Positions 24,882 to 33,691 of a stretch of DNA of 64,000 nt are shown in pieces. Each line of letters opens with the position of its first letter. The first letter of the stretch is position 1. Origin of the DNA: CBDCTM01 sp965222005. Lineage in GTDB: Bacteria; Bacteroidota; Bacteroidia; Chitinophagales; Saprospiraceae. The notes beneath the pieces were generated by a model. That model did no database searches, was not told where the DNA came from, and worked only from the letters and a program-made list of their open reading frames with translations. Both the position numbers and the translations under genes were made by a program. Where the stretch lies: positions 5,332,001 through 5,396,000 of the forward strand of contig OZ244935.1 of the NCBI GenBank assembly GCA_965222005.1, given 5' to 3'.

Positions 24882-27854
24882 ATGAAGAGAACTCTTACTA
24901 AAGCAAGCTTGTTGCTACTATTATTTCTCGGCACAGCCGCAATAGCAACGGCACAATTCACTGTATCGGGCAACGTCAAAGACGTAACAGGCGATCCTCT
25001 TATTGGAGTTTCGGTGATCGTCAAAGGAACGGCCATCGGTACAGTTACCGATTTTGATGGAAACTTCAGTATTCAGGCCCCTGGCGAGGTCGCAACTTTG
25101 GTGTTTAGCTATATCGGTTATGCCACCGTGAATCAGGAGGTCGATGGCTCATCAGGTAATTTGGACATCGTAATGTCCGATGAAGCTACACTGCTGGATG
25201 AAGTGGTGGTGACGGGCCTGGCGACGAGTGTGAAGCGGAGTAATTTGGCTAACTCAGTGGCTTCTATTTCATCTGCCGAACTTAGCGAAATTTCAGTACC
25301 TACTACCACAGATGCTGCCTTGTATGGTAAATTCAAAGGAGTAGAAATTAAAGCCAACTCCGGTGCACCAGGAGGAGGGCTATCCTTCAAACTACGTGGA
25401 AATACCTCCATTAATGGCTCTTCCCAGCCACTCTTAATTATGGATGGAATATATATTGATAACTCTTCCATTGCTGCCGGTTTGAATATCGTATCAGCCG
25501 CAGCTGCCGGAGGAAGCACTTCCAATCAGGACAACCCTTCCAACCGCCTTGCTGACATAGACCCCGAGGATATTGAAAACATCGAAATTCTCAAAGGGGC
25601 TTCTGCCGCAGCACAATATGGCTCACGTGCCTCCGGTGGAGTGGTCATTATTACTACTAAGAAGGGGCGTCCCGGCAATACCGAAGTTAGGTTTGGCCAA
25701 TCGTTAGGATGGACGGAGATGCTCAATCCTTTAGGCCAGCGCCAATGGACCGAAGAGCGGGTACTCAACTCCAACTTTGCCAGCTCCATTGACCTGTTTA
25801 GGGCTGGCCCTATACATGATTATGAAGATTTGCTATATGGCAACAAAGGCCTGCTTTCTACTTCTCGACTGACGTTTAAAGGAGGCTCTGAAAAAACTAC
25901 ATTCTTTATTGGAGGTACCTATAAAAACGAAGATGGTATAGTTGAGAACACTGGTTATGACAAGATCTCTGCCCGCATCAACATTGATCACAAAATCACT
26001 AAGTGGCTCAATATTTCAACTACTACCGGCTACGTTAACTCTTCTGCCGACCGGGGGTTTTTCAACAATGACAACTCTGGTACAACGATGGGTATCTCCT
26101 TTACCTCTACCCCCTCCTTTGCTCAATTGCTGCCTGATGCGAATGGAAATTACCCTTCCAATCCTTTTGCGCCTTCCAATTTTTTAGAAACTGCTGCCAA
26201 GATTACCAATAATGAGAAGGTCAACAGGCTTATTGCTGGTGGTAATGCCACTGCCAGTCTCTTTACCGATGATCACAATAGCCTTAAATTTATCTTTAGG
26301 GGTGGGGTGGATTATTATAGCTTGAATACGGAGGCGATATTTCCCAACAATATTCAATTCCAGCGCGATGGGGCCGGCTTAAACGGCGTTTCCGTTCAGG
26401 GCAATACCATCAACACCAATACCAATATGGCGGCCTTCCTCGTTCACACCTATTTCGCCAGCAATGATATGACTTTCCGGACGCAATTTGGACTTACCCA
26501 AGAAGACTTTGACCAAAATACGATTCTCGGCTTAAGTTCCAATATGATAGGTTTGCAAACGAACCTCGACCAGGCTGGCTCCCGCAATGTTATTCAAAAC
26601 AGGCTCATTCAGCAGGACAAGGGTTTCTTTGCCCAGGAAGAATTCAACTATCAGGACAAATTCTTGCTCACCGTAGGCTTACGGGGTGATAAATCTTCCA
26701 ATAATAGCGATGCCGACAAGCTTTACTTTTACCCTAAAGCATCCGTAGCTGTTAATCTGCATGAATTCGGCATGATGGCCCAAAACAGTGCACTTAGTAC
26801 GATGAAACTCCGTGCTGCCTATGGCCAATCAGGAAACTTTCCACAATTCGGTGCCAAGTTCACAGCTTTTGGAAGTACCATTGTAAATGGTCGCCCTGGC
26901 ATAACGATCAACAACCTGTTGGGTAATTCAGAAGTAGGCCCCGAACGCCAGTCTGAACTGGAATTTGGTTTTGACGTAGGCTTAGTCAACAACCGGGTTT
27001 TGCTAGACTTAACTTACTACATTAAATCTGTTGAAGATCTCCTGCTCAATGCAGCCACGCCGACTTCTTCCGGATTTTCCCGTCGGGTCACTAATGCCGC
27101 TGAATTGCAAAACAAGGGCTTGGAGATAGGGCTCAACGCCAATGTCCTGAAAACCCAGGATTTTGAATGGTTCTCCCGGATCAGTTGGTGGAAAAATAAT
27201 GGCGAAGTTACCAAACTGCTCTTGCCTGCATATACCACAGGTGGATTTGCAGACTTCCTCGGCCAGTTTTTAGTCAAACAAGGTTTCAGCCCTACCACTA
27301 TCATCGGTGTAGGCCCTAACCCTACTGTTACGCTCAATGGCGATGGCCCAGCCACACTACAGGTATTTGGAAATGCCGAGCCTGACTTCCAAACTTCTTT
27401 CTACAACGAACTTAGTTACGGCAACTTTGACCTGGCCTTCCTGGTGCACTGGAAAAAGGGTGGTGAAAATATCAATCTCTCCACTTTGTTGTTTGATCTC
27501 AATAATACCACCCACGATTACGACGACAAGTCCCTCGATCCTTCCGGTGAATTAGGTAATGGCGATTACCGGCTTAGCCAGTTGGGCGTCAATACAGGTC
27601 CGTATGTTGAAGATGGAGGATACGTGAGATTGCGTGAAGTTGGTTTGTATTATACCATCCCAAAATCATCGCTCAACCAGATTGCAAAGCTAAAGTTTGG
27701 CTTTTCCGGTACTAACCTGCTGAACTTCTTTGACTACAACAGCTATGACCCGGAGGTATCCAACTTCGGAGCCAATGGACTGTCAACGGGTGTAGAGGTA
27801 ACTCCTTTTCCCTCTGCCAAGCGTTACAACTTTCACATACAGGCTACTTTCTAA
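24882..27854 (+). CDS. SusC/RagA-family TonB-dependent outer-membrane receptor
   Basis: Outer-membrane transporter that works with a SusD lipoprotein as lid to import a polymer or peptide, powered by TonB. Start ATG 24882 gives a signal peptide (MKRTLTKASLLLLLFLGTAA, cut before QFTVSG). Residues of about 25-100 are a CarboxypepD-regulatory-like domain (GNVKDVTGDPLIGVSVIVKG). LDEVVVTG near residue 108 acts as the TonB-box region. The plug domain carries FKLRGNTSINGSSQPLLIMDG and EILKGASAAAQYGSRASGGV. The rest is a 22-strand barrel ending FHIQATF. 990 residues is normal. The susD gene follows after 45 bp. The substrate cannot be predicted; no glycosidase or protease is next to the pair. Confidence 0.95.
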   Translation: MKRTLTKASLLLLLFLGTAAIATAQFTVSGNVKDVTGDPLIGVSVIVKGTAIGTVTDFDGNFSIQAPGEVATLVFSYIGYATVNQEVDGSSGNLDIVMSDEATLLDEVVVTGLATSVKRSNLANSVASISSAELSEISVPTTTDAALYGKFKGVEIKANSGAPGGGLSFKLRGNTSINGSSQPLLIMDGIYIDNSSIAAGLNIVSAAAAGGSTSNQDNPSNRLADIDPEDIENIEILKGASAAAQYGSRASGGVVIITTKKGRPGNTEVRFGQSLGWTEMLNPLGQRQWTEERVLNSNFASSIDLFRAGPIHDYEDLLYGNKGLLSTSRLTFKGGSEKTTFFIGGTYKNEDGIVENTGYDKISARINIDHKITKWLNISTTTGYVNSSADRGFFNNDNSGTTMGISFTSTPSFAQLLPDANGNYPSNPFAPSNFLETAAKITNNEKVNRLIAGGNATASLFTDDHNSLKFIFRGGVDYYSLNTEAIFPNNIQFQRDGAGLNGVSVQGNTINTNTNMAAFLVHTYFASNDMTFRTQFGLTQEDFDQNTILGLSSNMIGLQTNLDQAGSRNVIQNRLIQQDKGFFAQEEFNYQDKFLLTVGLRGDKSSNNSDADKLYFYPKASVAVNLHEFGMMAQNSALSTMKLRAAYGQSGNFPQFGAKFTAFGSTIVNGRPGITINNLLGNSEVGPERQSELEFGFDVGLVNNRVLLDLTYYIKSVEDLLLNAATPTSSGFSRRVTNAAELQNKGLEIGLNANVLKTQDFEWFSRISWWKNNGEVTKLLLPAYTTGGFADFLGQFLVKQGFSPTTIIGVGPNPTVTLNGDGPATLQVFGNAEPDFQTSFYNELSYGNFDLAFLVHWKKGGENINLSTLLFDLNNTTHDYDDKSLDPSGELGNGDYRLSQLGVNTGPYVEDGGYVRLREVGLYYTIPKSSLNQIAKLKFGFSGTNLLNFFDYNSYDPEVSNFGANGLSTGVEVTPFPSAKRYNFHIQATF

Positions 27855-27899
27855 GGATAGTGATAGCCTTGTTTAAATTACATTAAAAAAATCAACATC

Positions 27900-29216
27900 A
27901 TGAAAATCAGCATATATAAACCCCTCTTTTTTCTGTCTGTTTTGACGATGACCCTTTGGTCTTCCTGCAAAATAGATGAAATCCCCAATCCCAATGGGGC
28001 CAGCTTGCAAGAAATTCTCGACGGGGCTACCCCCAGTGAATTGCAAACGGTAGTCACCGGTATTGAAGGTCTTATGGGTCAGGAAATTGGCTTTTACTAC
28101 GATGTCTCTTCGATCATTGGGAGGGACTACTGGTATTTTACAGGCTCCGACCCCCGATACACCGGTGAACTGCTAGGCCGCGAAGATTCTCAACTTGACA
28201 ATGCCGGTTTCTACGGCACACGCCCCTATGCCGGGCGTTACCAGACAGTAAAAAACTGCAATATCCTGTTGGATGCGGTTGCCAATGCAGCACCCGGACT
28301 AAGCGCAGAAGACATTGCAGGCTATCTTGGTTTTGCCAAAACTATTCAGGCCTATGAGCTGTTGCTTGTACTTAATTTGCAATACCAAAATGGAATCAGA
28401 ACCAATGTTTCAGACCCCGACAACCTGGGTTCTTTTGTGGGTTATGATGATGCCCTTAGCTTTATCGACGACTTGCTTGATGAAGGTGCCAGCGACTTAT
28501 CAAAGGCAGGTGATAATTTCCGATTCTTGCTCTCTGAAGGATGGAGTGGTTTTGACACACCCGGCACTTTCTCCCAGTTCAACCGGGCCGTAGCGGCAAG
28601 AGTGGCAATTTACCAGGGAGATAAGACAAAAGCCAGCAATGCACTGACTGGATCATTTATGGATATGAATGGCAGCCTTCAAAATGGCCCGGCCATCTAT
28701 TATTCAACTGCAGGTGGGGAAACCCCCAACCCGGTTTACCGCCCCACCAATCAGGCAGATGCTATCATTGCGCATCCCTCTTTTGTCAACGCCCTCGATC
28801 CAGCTGATGCCCGAAACAGCAAAATCGCACTGCGAAATGACCCTCTTACTCTGGATGATCTCACCGGCGATCACGACGTAGTCATCTACACTTCTTTTGA
28901 TGACAATATACCTATCATGCGAAATGAAGAACTCATTCTTATTTCAGCCGAAGCCAATATTGGCAACAATAATACAGCAGCAGTTGATGCCATCAATGTA
29001 GTTCGCAACTTGAACGGATTGGGCAACTATTCCGGCGGAACTACTGATGCCGAGCTCACGGATGAGCTTCTGCACCAACGTTGGCTCTCCCTTTGGGGAG
29101 AAGGCCATCGCTGGATTGATATGCGGCGTTATGACCGACTTGACCAGCTTCCACTCGACCGCCCCGATGATGATGTTTGGGAGCAAATGCCACGCCCCGT
29201 TTCAGAAGCAGGGTAA
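27900..29216 (+). CDS. SusD/RagB-family surface lipoprotein
   Basis: Surface-exposed nutrient-binding lipoprotein that covers the SusC barrel upstream. The signal MKISIYKPLFFLSVLTMTLW ends in a lipobox with Cys23 (SSCKIDE). The fold is helical with TPR-like repeats; typical landmarks are the early PYAGRYQTVKNCNILLDAV, then MRNEELILISAEANI and the C-terminal WLSLWGEGHRWIDMRRYDR, followed by LPLDRPDDDVWEQMPRPVSE. At 438 residues it is on the short side for SusD proteins. It is the last gene of a two-gene operon closed by a clear terminator. Confidence 0.93.
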   Translation: MKISIYKPLFFLSVLTMTLWSSCKIDEIPNPNGASLQEILDGATPSELQTVVTGIEGLMGQEIGFYYDVSSIIGRDYWYFTGSDPRYTGELLGREDSQLDNAGFYGTRPYAGRYQTVKNCNILLDAVANAAPGLSAEDIAGYLGFAKTIQAYELLLVLNLQYQNGIRTNVSDPDNLGSFVGYDDALSFIDDLLDEGASDLSKAGDNFRFLLSEGWSGFDTPGTFSQFNRAVAARVAIYQGDKTKASNALTGSFMDMNGSLQNGPAIYYSTAGGETPNPVYRPTNQADAIIAHPSFVNALDPADARNSKIALRNDPLTLDDLTGDHDVVIYTSFDDNIPIMRNEELILISAEANIGNNNTAAVDAINVVRNLNGLGNYSGGTTDAELTDELLHQRWLSLWGEGHRWIDMRRYDRLDQLPLDRPDDDVWEQMPRPVSEAG

Positions 29217-29237
29217 ACATTTTCTTCTACCCTAGCC

Positions 29238-29274
29238 AAAGAGCCATTCTGCTTTGCCCGCAAAATGGCTCTTT
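29238..29274 (+). terminator. Intrinsic terminator after susCD
   Basis: AAAGAGCCATT (29238-29248) pairs with AATGGCTCTTT (29264-29274), followed by TCTTTT. It ends the susC-susD operon 22 bp after the susD stop. Confidence 0.85.
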
Positions 29275-29287
29275 TCTTTTACCTTTG
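29253..29287 (+). promoter_or_regulatory. Probable tex promoter overlapping the terminator
   Basis: TTTG (29253-29256) and TACCTTTG (29280-29287) match the Bacteroidota -33 and -7 elements with a 23-bp spacer. The -33 lies in the loop of the preceding terminator. Transcription would start about 20 nt before the tex ATG. Confidence 0.6.
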
Positions 29288-29313
29288 CAGCCTCACACCC
29301 CTCTCAAAATACG

Positions 29314-31440
29314 ATGCAAAACAAACACATCACCCTCATCAGCGAGGCGCTGCAAATCCCTCCCTACAAAATCGCTAAAACCATCGAACTGCTGGCCGAT
29401 GGAGCCACCATCCCTTTCCTGGCCCGCTACCGCAAGGAGACTACCGGCTCACTCGACGAAGTGCAGCTGGCCGCTATCCACAAGCAAATTCAAAAGCTCG
29501 AAGAACTGGAAAAGCGCCGCCAAACGATCCTCAAAGCAATCGAAGAGCAGGGAAAGCTCACGGATGCCCTGCAACAACGCATCAGGCATTGCTACGATGC
29601 TACCGAGCTCGAAGACATTTATCTGCCCTATAAAAAGAAGCGCAAAACGCGCGCTTCGGTGGCCCGGGAAAAGGGCCTCGAACCACTTGCAAAAATCCTG
29701 TATGAGCAGCGGGAAAGACAGATTGAGCAGCTAGCTCGCCCCTATTTAAATGATGAGGTACCCAATCTGGAGGCTGCGCTACAAGGAGCTCGCGATATTA
29801 TAGCAGAATGGATTAATGAGGATCAAAAAGTACGGCAATCGGCACGTTTCAGTTTTGAAAAAGGGGCAAATATTCGCTCCAAACTGGTAAAAGGCAAAGA
29901 GGAACAAGCCGCCAAATATCGCGATTATTTTGATTTTGAGGAGCCGCTAAAGCGATGCCCTTCCCATCGCCTATTGGCCATTCGGCGCGGAGAGGACGAA
30001 GGCTTTTTGAGAGTGAGCATAGCGCCTGATCCCGAAACGGCCGTTTATCATATTGGTCGGCAAATATTGCACGGGCAAGGGTCGGCTACGGAGCAGGTTC
30101 GGCAAGCTTTGGAGGATAGCTACAAACGCCTGCTTGCACCTTCTATCGAAACCGAATTTCGCAATAGTTCAAAAGAATTGGCAGATATGGAAGCTATCGA
30201 AGTGTTTGCCAAAAACCTTCGGCAGCTTCTACTCGCTCCTCCGCTCGGCCAAAAAAGTATCCTTGCCATCGATCCCGGATTCCGCACAGGCTGCAAAGTG
30301 GTGTGCCTGAGCAAAAATGGCGACCTTCTCCATTACACTACCATCTTCCCCCACCCTCCTCAGGCTCAAGCGCAGCAAGCCGTTCAAAGTTTACAAAAAC
30401 TAGTAGAGCAATTCAGCATCCAGGCAATAGCTATCGGCAATGGAACTGCCGGCCGGGAAACAATGGATTTGCTCAGCGAAAACCAATTTGAGGAATTCGT
30501 CCAACTGTTTATGGTCAATGAAAGTGGAGCGTCTATCTATTCAGCCAGCGACATTGCCCGCCAGGAGTTTCCCGATCAGGACATCACAGTGCGTGGTGCC
30601 GTTTCCATCGGCAGGCGATTGATGGACCCTCTAGCCGAATTGGTAAAGATCGATCCAAAGTCAATTGGCGTAGGGCAGTATCAGCACGATGTAAACCAAC
30701 ATTTGCTAAAAGAAAGTCTCGACCGTGTAGTGGAAAGTTGTGTCAATTCGGTAGGCATCAACCTCAATACTGCCAGCCGTCACCTCCTTACTTATGTATC
30801 GGGGCTGGGGCCGGTACTTGCTCAAAACATTGTGGATTACAGGGCTGCAAATGGCCCTTTCAAAAGCAGAGGAGAGCTCAAAAAGGTGGCGCGTTTGGGT
30901 GAAAAAGCCTTTGAGCAAAGCGCCGGGTTTTTGCGGATTCGCGATGCTGCCAATCCGCTCGACAATACGGCCGTGCATCCCGAGCGCTACGCCATCGTGC
31001 AGCAAATGAGTAAAGACCTTCGCAGCAGCCTTTCAGACCTGCTGGCTCAAAAAAGCCTGCGGCAGCAAATCGATTTGCAACGATACCATAGCCAGGAAGT
31101 GGGAATGCCTACCCTGAAGGATATTCTGGCAGAGCTGGAAAAACCCGGGCTCGACCCGCGCGGGCAGGCTAAAGCCATTGAATTTGATAAGAAAATCAAG
31201 TCGATGGGTGATCTCAAGCCGGGCATGGTGGTAGCCGGCATCGTTACGAATGTCACCAATTTTGGTGCCTTTGTGGATATTGGTGTCAAGCAGGACGGAC
31301 TGGTGCATATTTCCGAACTGGCCAACAAATTTGTCAAAAACCCTGCAGATGTAGTGAGTTTGCAGCAAGAGGTACGGGTGAAGATATTGGAAGTCGATCA
31401 GGAGAGGAAGCGCATCCATTTGTCCATGAAGCAGGTATGA
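29314..31440 (+). CDS. tex: Tex-family RNA-binding transcription accessory protein
   Basis: Cytoplasmic nucleic-acid-binding protein of the Tex/Spt6 family. I start it at ATG 29314 (MQNKHITLISEALQIPPYKI); the upstream in-frame extension runs through the promoter. The order is the Tex N-terminal helical part (residues 1-190, with DGATIPFLARYRKETTGSLD), the YqgF-like RNase H fold (ILAIDPGFRTGCKVVCLSK near residue 320), the helix-hairpin-helix part (NTASRHLLTYVSGLGPVLAQ near 490) and a C-terminal S1 domain (GMVVAGIVTNVTNFGAFVDI near 635). 708 residues is slightly shorter than the roughly 770 common elsewhere but complete. Confidence 0.96.
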   Translation: MQNKHITLISEALQIPPYKIAKTIELLADGATIPFLARYRKETTGSLDEVQLAAIHKQIQKLEELEKRRQTILKAIEEQGKLTDALQQRIRHCYDATELEDIYLPYKKKRKTRASVAREKGLEPLAKILYEQRERQIEQLARPYLNDEVPNLEAALQGARDIIAEWINEDQKVRQSARFSFEKGANIRSKLVKGKEEQAAKYRDYFDFEEPLKRCPSHRLLAIRRGEDEGFLRVSIAPDPETAVYHIGRQILHGQGSATEQVRQALEDSYKRLLAPSIETEFRNSSKELADMEAIEVFAKNLRQLLLAPPLGQKSILAIDPGFRTGCKVVCLSKNGDLLHYTTIFPHPPQAQAQQAVQSLQKLVEQFSIQAIAIGNGTAGRETMDLLSENQFEEFVQLFMVNESGASIYSASDIARQEFPDQDITVRGAVSIGRRLMDPLAELVKIDPKSIGVGQYQHDVNQHLLKESLDRVVESCVNSVGINLNTASRHLLTYVSGLGPVLAQNIVDYRAANGPFKSRGELKKVARLGEKAFEQSAGFLRIRDAANPLDNTAVHPERYAIVQQMSKDLRSSLSDLLAQKSLRQQIDLQRYHSQEVGMPTLKDILAELEKPGLDPRGQAKAIEFDKKIKSMGDLKPGMVVAGIVTNVTNFGAFVDIGVKQDGLVHISELANKFVKNPADVVSLQQEVRVKILEVDQERKRIHLSMKQV

Positions 31441-31586
31441 AGCCGCCGGAAAGCAAAGGTTCCAAGTGCTGTTATTTGCCTGGAGTTCAGAAGGCCAGAC
31501 AGCAAATGCCAGAAGTCTGACACCGCCAAGCCAATTAAACTAAACATTGTGAATTCAGCTTATCTTTAGATTCAAAACAGATAAAA

Positions 31587-32507
31587 ATGGATACTCCAGC
31601 CTTTCGCCAAACGTGTGAAAAATGGCTCAAGGATCACCAGATCAAGGAAGTGTTTGAACATTTAGCCAAGCACCTCGCGCCGCAATCCGATTGTGTAGCC
31701 ATTGCAAAGCTGCTGGAAGATCGCTACAGCAGGCTTCGCAACAAAGTGTCCCAACAATTGCTCAGCCCGGATCAGCTGGCGGCCCAAACCGATCAGCTGG
31801 TGAAAGATATCTTCGAGCTGATCCATATGCTTGAAGCTTCAGACTTACAGGAGGCTGATATCAAAGGATCGCTTGCCTCCCTGTTTGCCTCTATTGAGTG
31901 GCAACATAGCCAGCTCCAAAAGCGAATGGATGAACGAAGCTCGTCCGTTGTCAGCATTGGTGAAAACCTGGAAAAGCTGGGTATCCTGCTGTCACGAAAG
32001 GCAGCCCCGGATGACAACATGCCTTACGCTGTTAAGCTCAAAGCAGGAGCCAACAAAGCGCACCGGCGTGTCAAAATCGGGTGCATGGAAATCAGAGAAC
32101 TTAAATTGGCGCTGATCAATTCGCTTGAAAAAATACTTGAAGCCTATGTACAATTGGTAGGCTATCTCGACCTTCCCGATGAAGCCATAGGAGCTCAACA
32201 GCTGGAAAAGATCAAAGGCTGTATCGGGCAGCTGAACAAATTGATCCAAAAGTTAGAACAATCGAATGCTTCTCAGTCCACTGAATTTGTCCAAAGCATC
32301 GAACAAATGAAAGGTATATTCCAATTCCGCGACCAATTGGGTCCCGAGTATCAGGTCGTTTTTGACGCTTTTGAGGATATCATCCAGCGTATCCAAAAAC
32401 TCGTTCCATTTCTCGACAATTGCCGAGAACGGGAGAATGCCCTGCTCAATCAGTTTAAAAATGTATGGGCTGAACTCCAGCTAAATATTGACGAACACCA
32501 AGTCTAA
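31587..32507 (+). CDS. Helical protein with an effector-associated-domain-like N-terminus
   Basis: 306 residues, no signal peptide or membrane segment, so cytoplasmic. Residues of about 8-85 resemble the small helical effector-associated domains (EAD11-like) described in bacterial conflict systems: a short helix with KEVFEHLAKHL, then LLEDRYSRLRNKVSQQLLS, then helix LAAQTDQLVKDIFELIHMLE. The middle (residues 90-190) and C-terminal part (190-306) are long amphipathic helices with heptad character. No enzymatic motif is visible. The stop codon overlaps the start of the next gene (TAATG), so the two are translationally coupled. The EAD assignment is pattern recognition from memory and only moderately sure; the gene itself is clear. 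Confidence 0.75.
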   Translation: MDTPAFRQTCEKWLKDHQIKEVFEHLAKHLAPQSDCVAIAKLLEDRYSRLRNKVSQQLLSPDQLAAQTDQLVKDIFELIHMLEASDLQEADIKGSLASLFASIEWQHSQLQKRMDERSSSVVSIGENLEKLGILLSRKAAPDDNMPYAVKLKAGANKAHRRVKIGCMEIRELKLALINSLEKILEAYVQLVGYLDLPDEAIGAQQLEKIKGCIGQLNKLIQKLEQSNASQSTEFVQSIEQMKGIFQFRDQLGPEYQVVFDAFEDIIQRIQKLVPFLDNCRERENALLNQFKNVWAELQLNIDEHQV

Positions 32508-33598
32508 TGTGCCGAATTTTTCTGCCAATTTTTCTGCTTGCCACTTTGCTGGGCTGTCGTACTCACCCAACGCAGGACACTAGCCGTCAGTCTGGCGAGC
32601 GGGAAGCTTTCGCCCCGGAAAAACTGGCAGCCGCCTGGTCTGCTGACAAATTGTTGTTTTTGGATAGCCTCCAGGCTACACAGGCCATCACCACCGACCC
32701 ACAGGAAAAGTTTTTTGAAAAAATCGCAGCACTGGACATGTCCATTCAAATGCGCCGCAACTACAGCAGCCAGGTATCCCGCGATAGTATATTGAGAGAT
32801 TATCAGACATTTTTGAAACGAGAGGTTTTGAGCTTCAGCCGGGAAGAAAAAACATTTATTGAAAAAATATTCAGTGATATTTTTTACAGCCTCGACAGCA
32901 TATGCCCCGCTGTCTTTCCAAAGCAATTGGGCTTCATCAAAACGCATGGCAACCACTACGGTTCTTCTGTATATTATACCCGCGACCATTACATCATCAT
33001 CCCAAAGTATGCGCTGGAATCACCCAGCCATCAGGGTTTTCGGGCCATCATGCTGCACGAGCTATTTCATGTGTACTCCCGGCTAAATCCGAAAAAACGA
33101 GCTGAGTTGTATGCATTGATTGGCTTCCGGCCGTTGGCTAAGGGGAGCGAGCTGATGATGAGCGATTCCTTGCAAAAGCGGCTCCTCCTCAATCCGGATG
33201 GCATCGATCCGGGCTGGGTAATATCGCTGCAAACAGACAAAGGCAATCAGATTTTTGCCATTCCGCTCATCCTTTCCAAGCAGCTACAATACAACTCTGC
33301 GCAGCCATCGTTTTTTAGCTATCTCCAATTTGACCTTTATCAGATACAACCTCCTTTGAGTCGGCTGGCTAAAGTAGAAGCCCTGGCCGATGGCCGAAGT
33401 ACCATTAACTGGCTGGAGATACCTGATTTTCGCAAACAGATTGGCGACAATACCGACTACATCATTCATCCTGATGAGATCTTGGCAGACAATTTCATGC
33501 ATTGGGTTCATACCAAAGAACAGCCCGGGCAGCGCGAACAATTTTCAGCAGAAGGCCGCGCCTTGCTGCACCAAATTGAACAGGTCTTGCAATACTGA
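32507..33598 (+). CDS. Lipoprotein with HExxH metalloprotease-like motif
   Basis: 363 residues. The N-terminus MCRIFLPIFLLATLLGCRTH is a lipoprotein signal with Cys17. The middle contains RAIMLHELFHVYSRLNPKKR (near residue 185), an HExxH zinc-binding motif as in gluzincin/metzincin peptidases. A possible third ligand is a glutamate in KVEALADGRST near residue 290, about 105 residues later. No standard family name comes to mind. It begins inside the stop codon of the preceding EAD-like gene, and pbpC follows 93 bp later. The pairing hints at an envelope-located peptidase linked to the cytoplasmic partner, but the activity is unproven. Confidence 0.78.
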   Translation: MCRIFLPIFLLATLLGCRTHPTQDTSRQSGEREAFAPEKLAAAWSADKLLFLDSLQATQAITTDPQEKFFEKIAALDMSIQMRRNYSSQVSRDSILRDYQTFLKREVLSFSREEKTFIEKIFSDIFYSLDSICPAVFPKQLGFIKTHGNHYGSSVYYTRDHYIIIPKYALESPSHQGFRAIMLHELFHVYSRLNPKKRAELYALIGFRPLAKGSELMMSDSLQKRLLLNPDGIDPGWVISLQTDKGNQIFAIPLILSKQLQYNSAQPSFFSYLQFDLYQIQPPLSRLAKVEALADGRSTINWLEIPDFRKQIGDNTDYIIHPDEILADNFMHWVHTKEQPGQREQFSAEGRALLHQIEQVLQY

Positions 33599-33691
33599 CG
33601 ATTATCCAGCCTGCTGCAACGGCTGATCGGCCAATAGCCACATTCAATCTTTGATCCACAAAAGCAAGTTACTAATCTTTATCTTGAGCCT

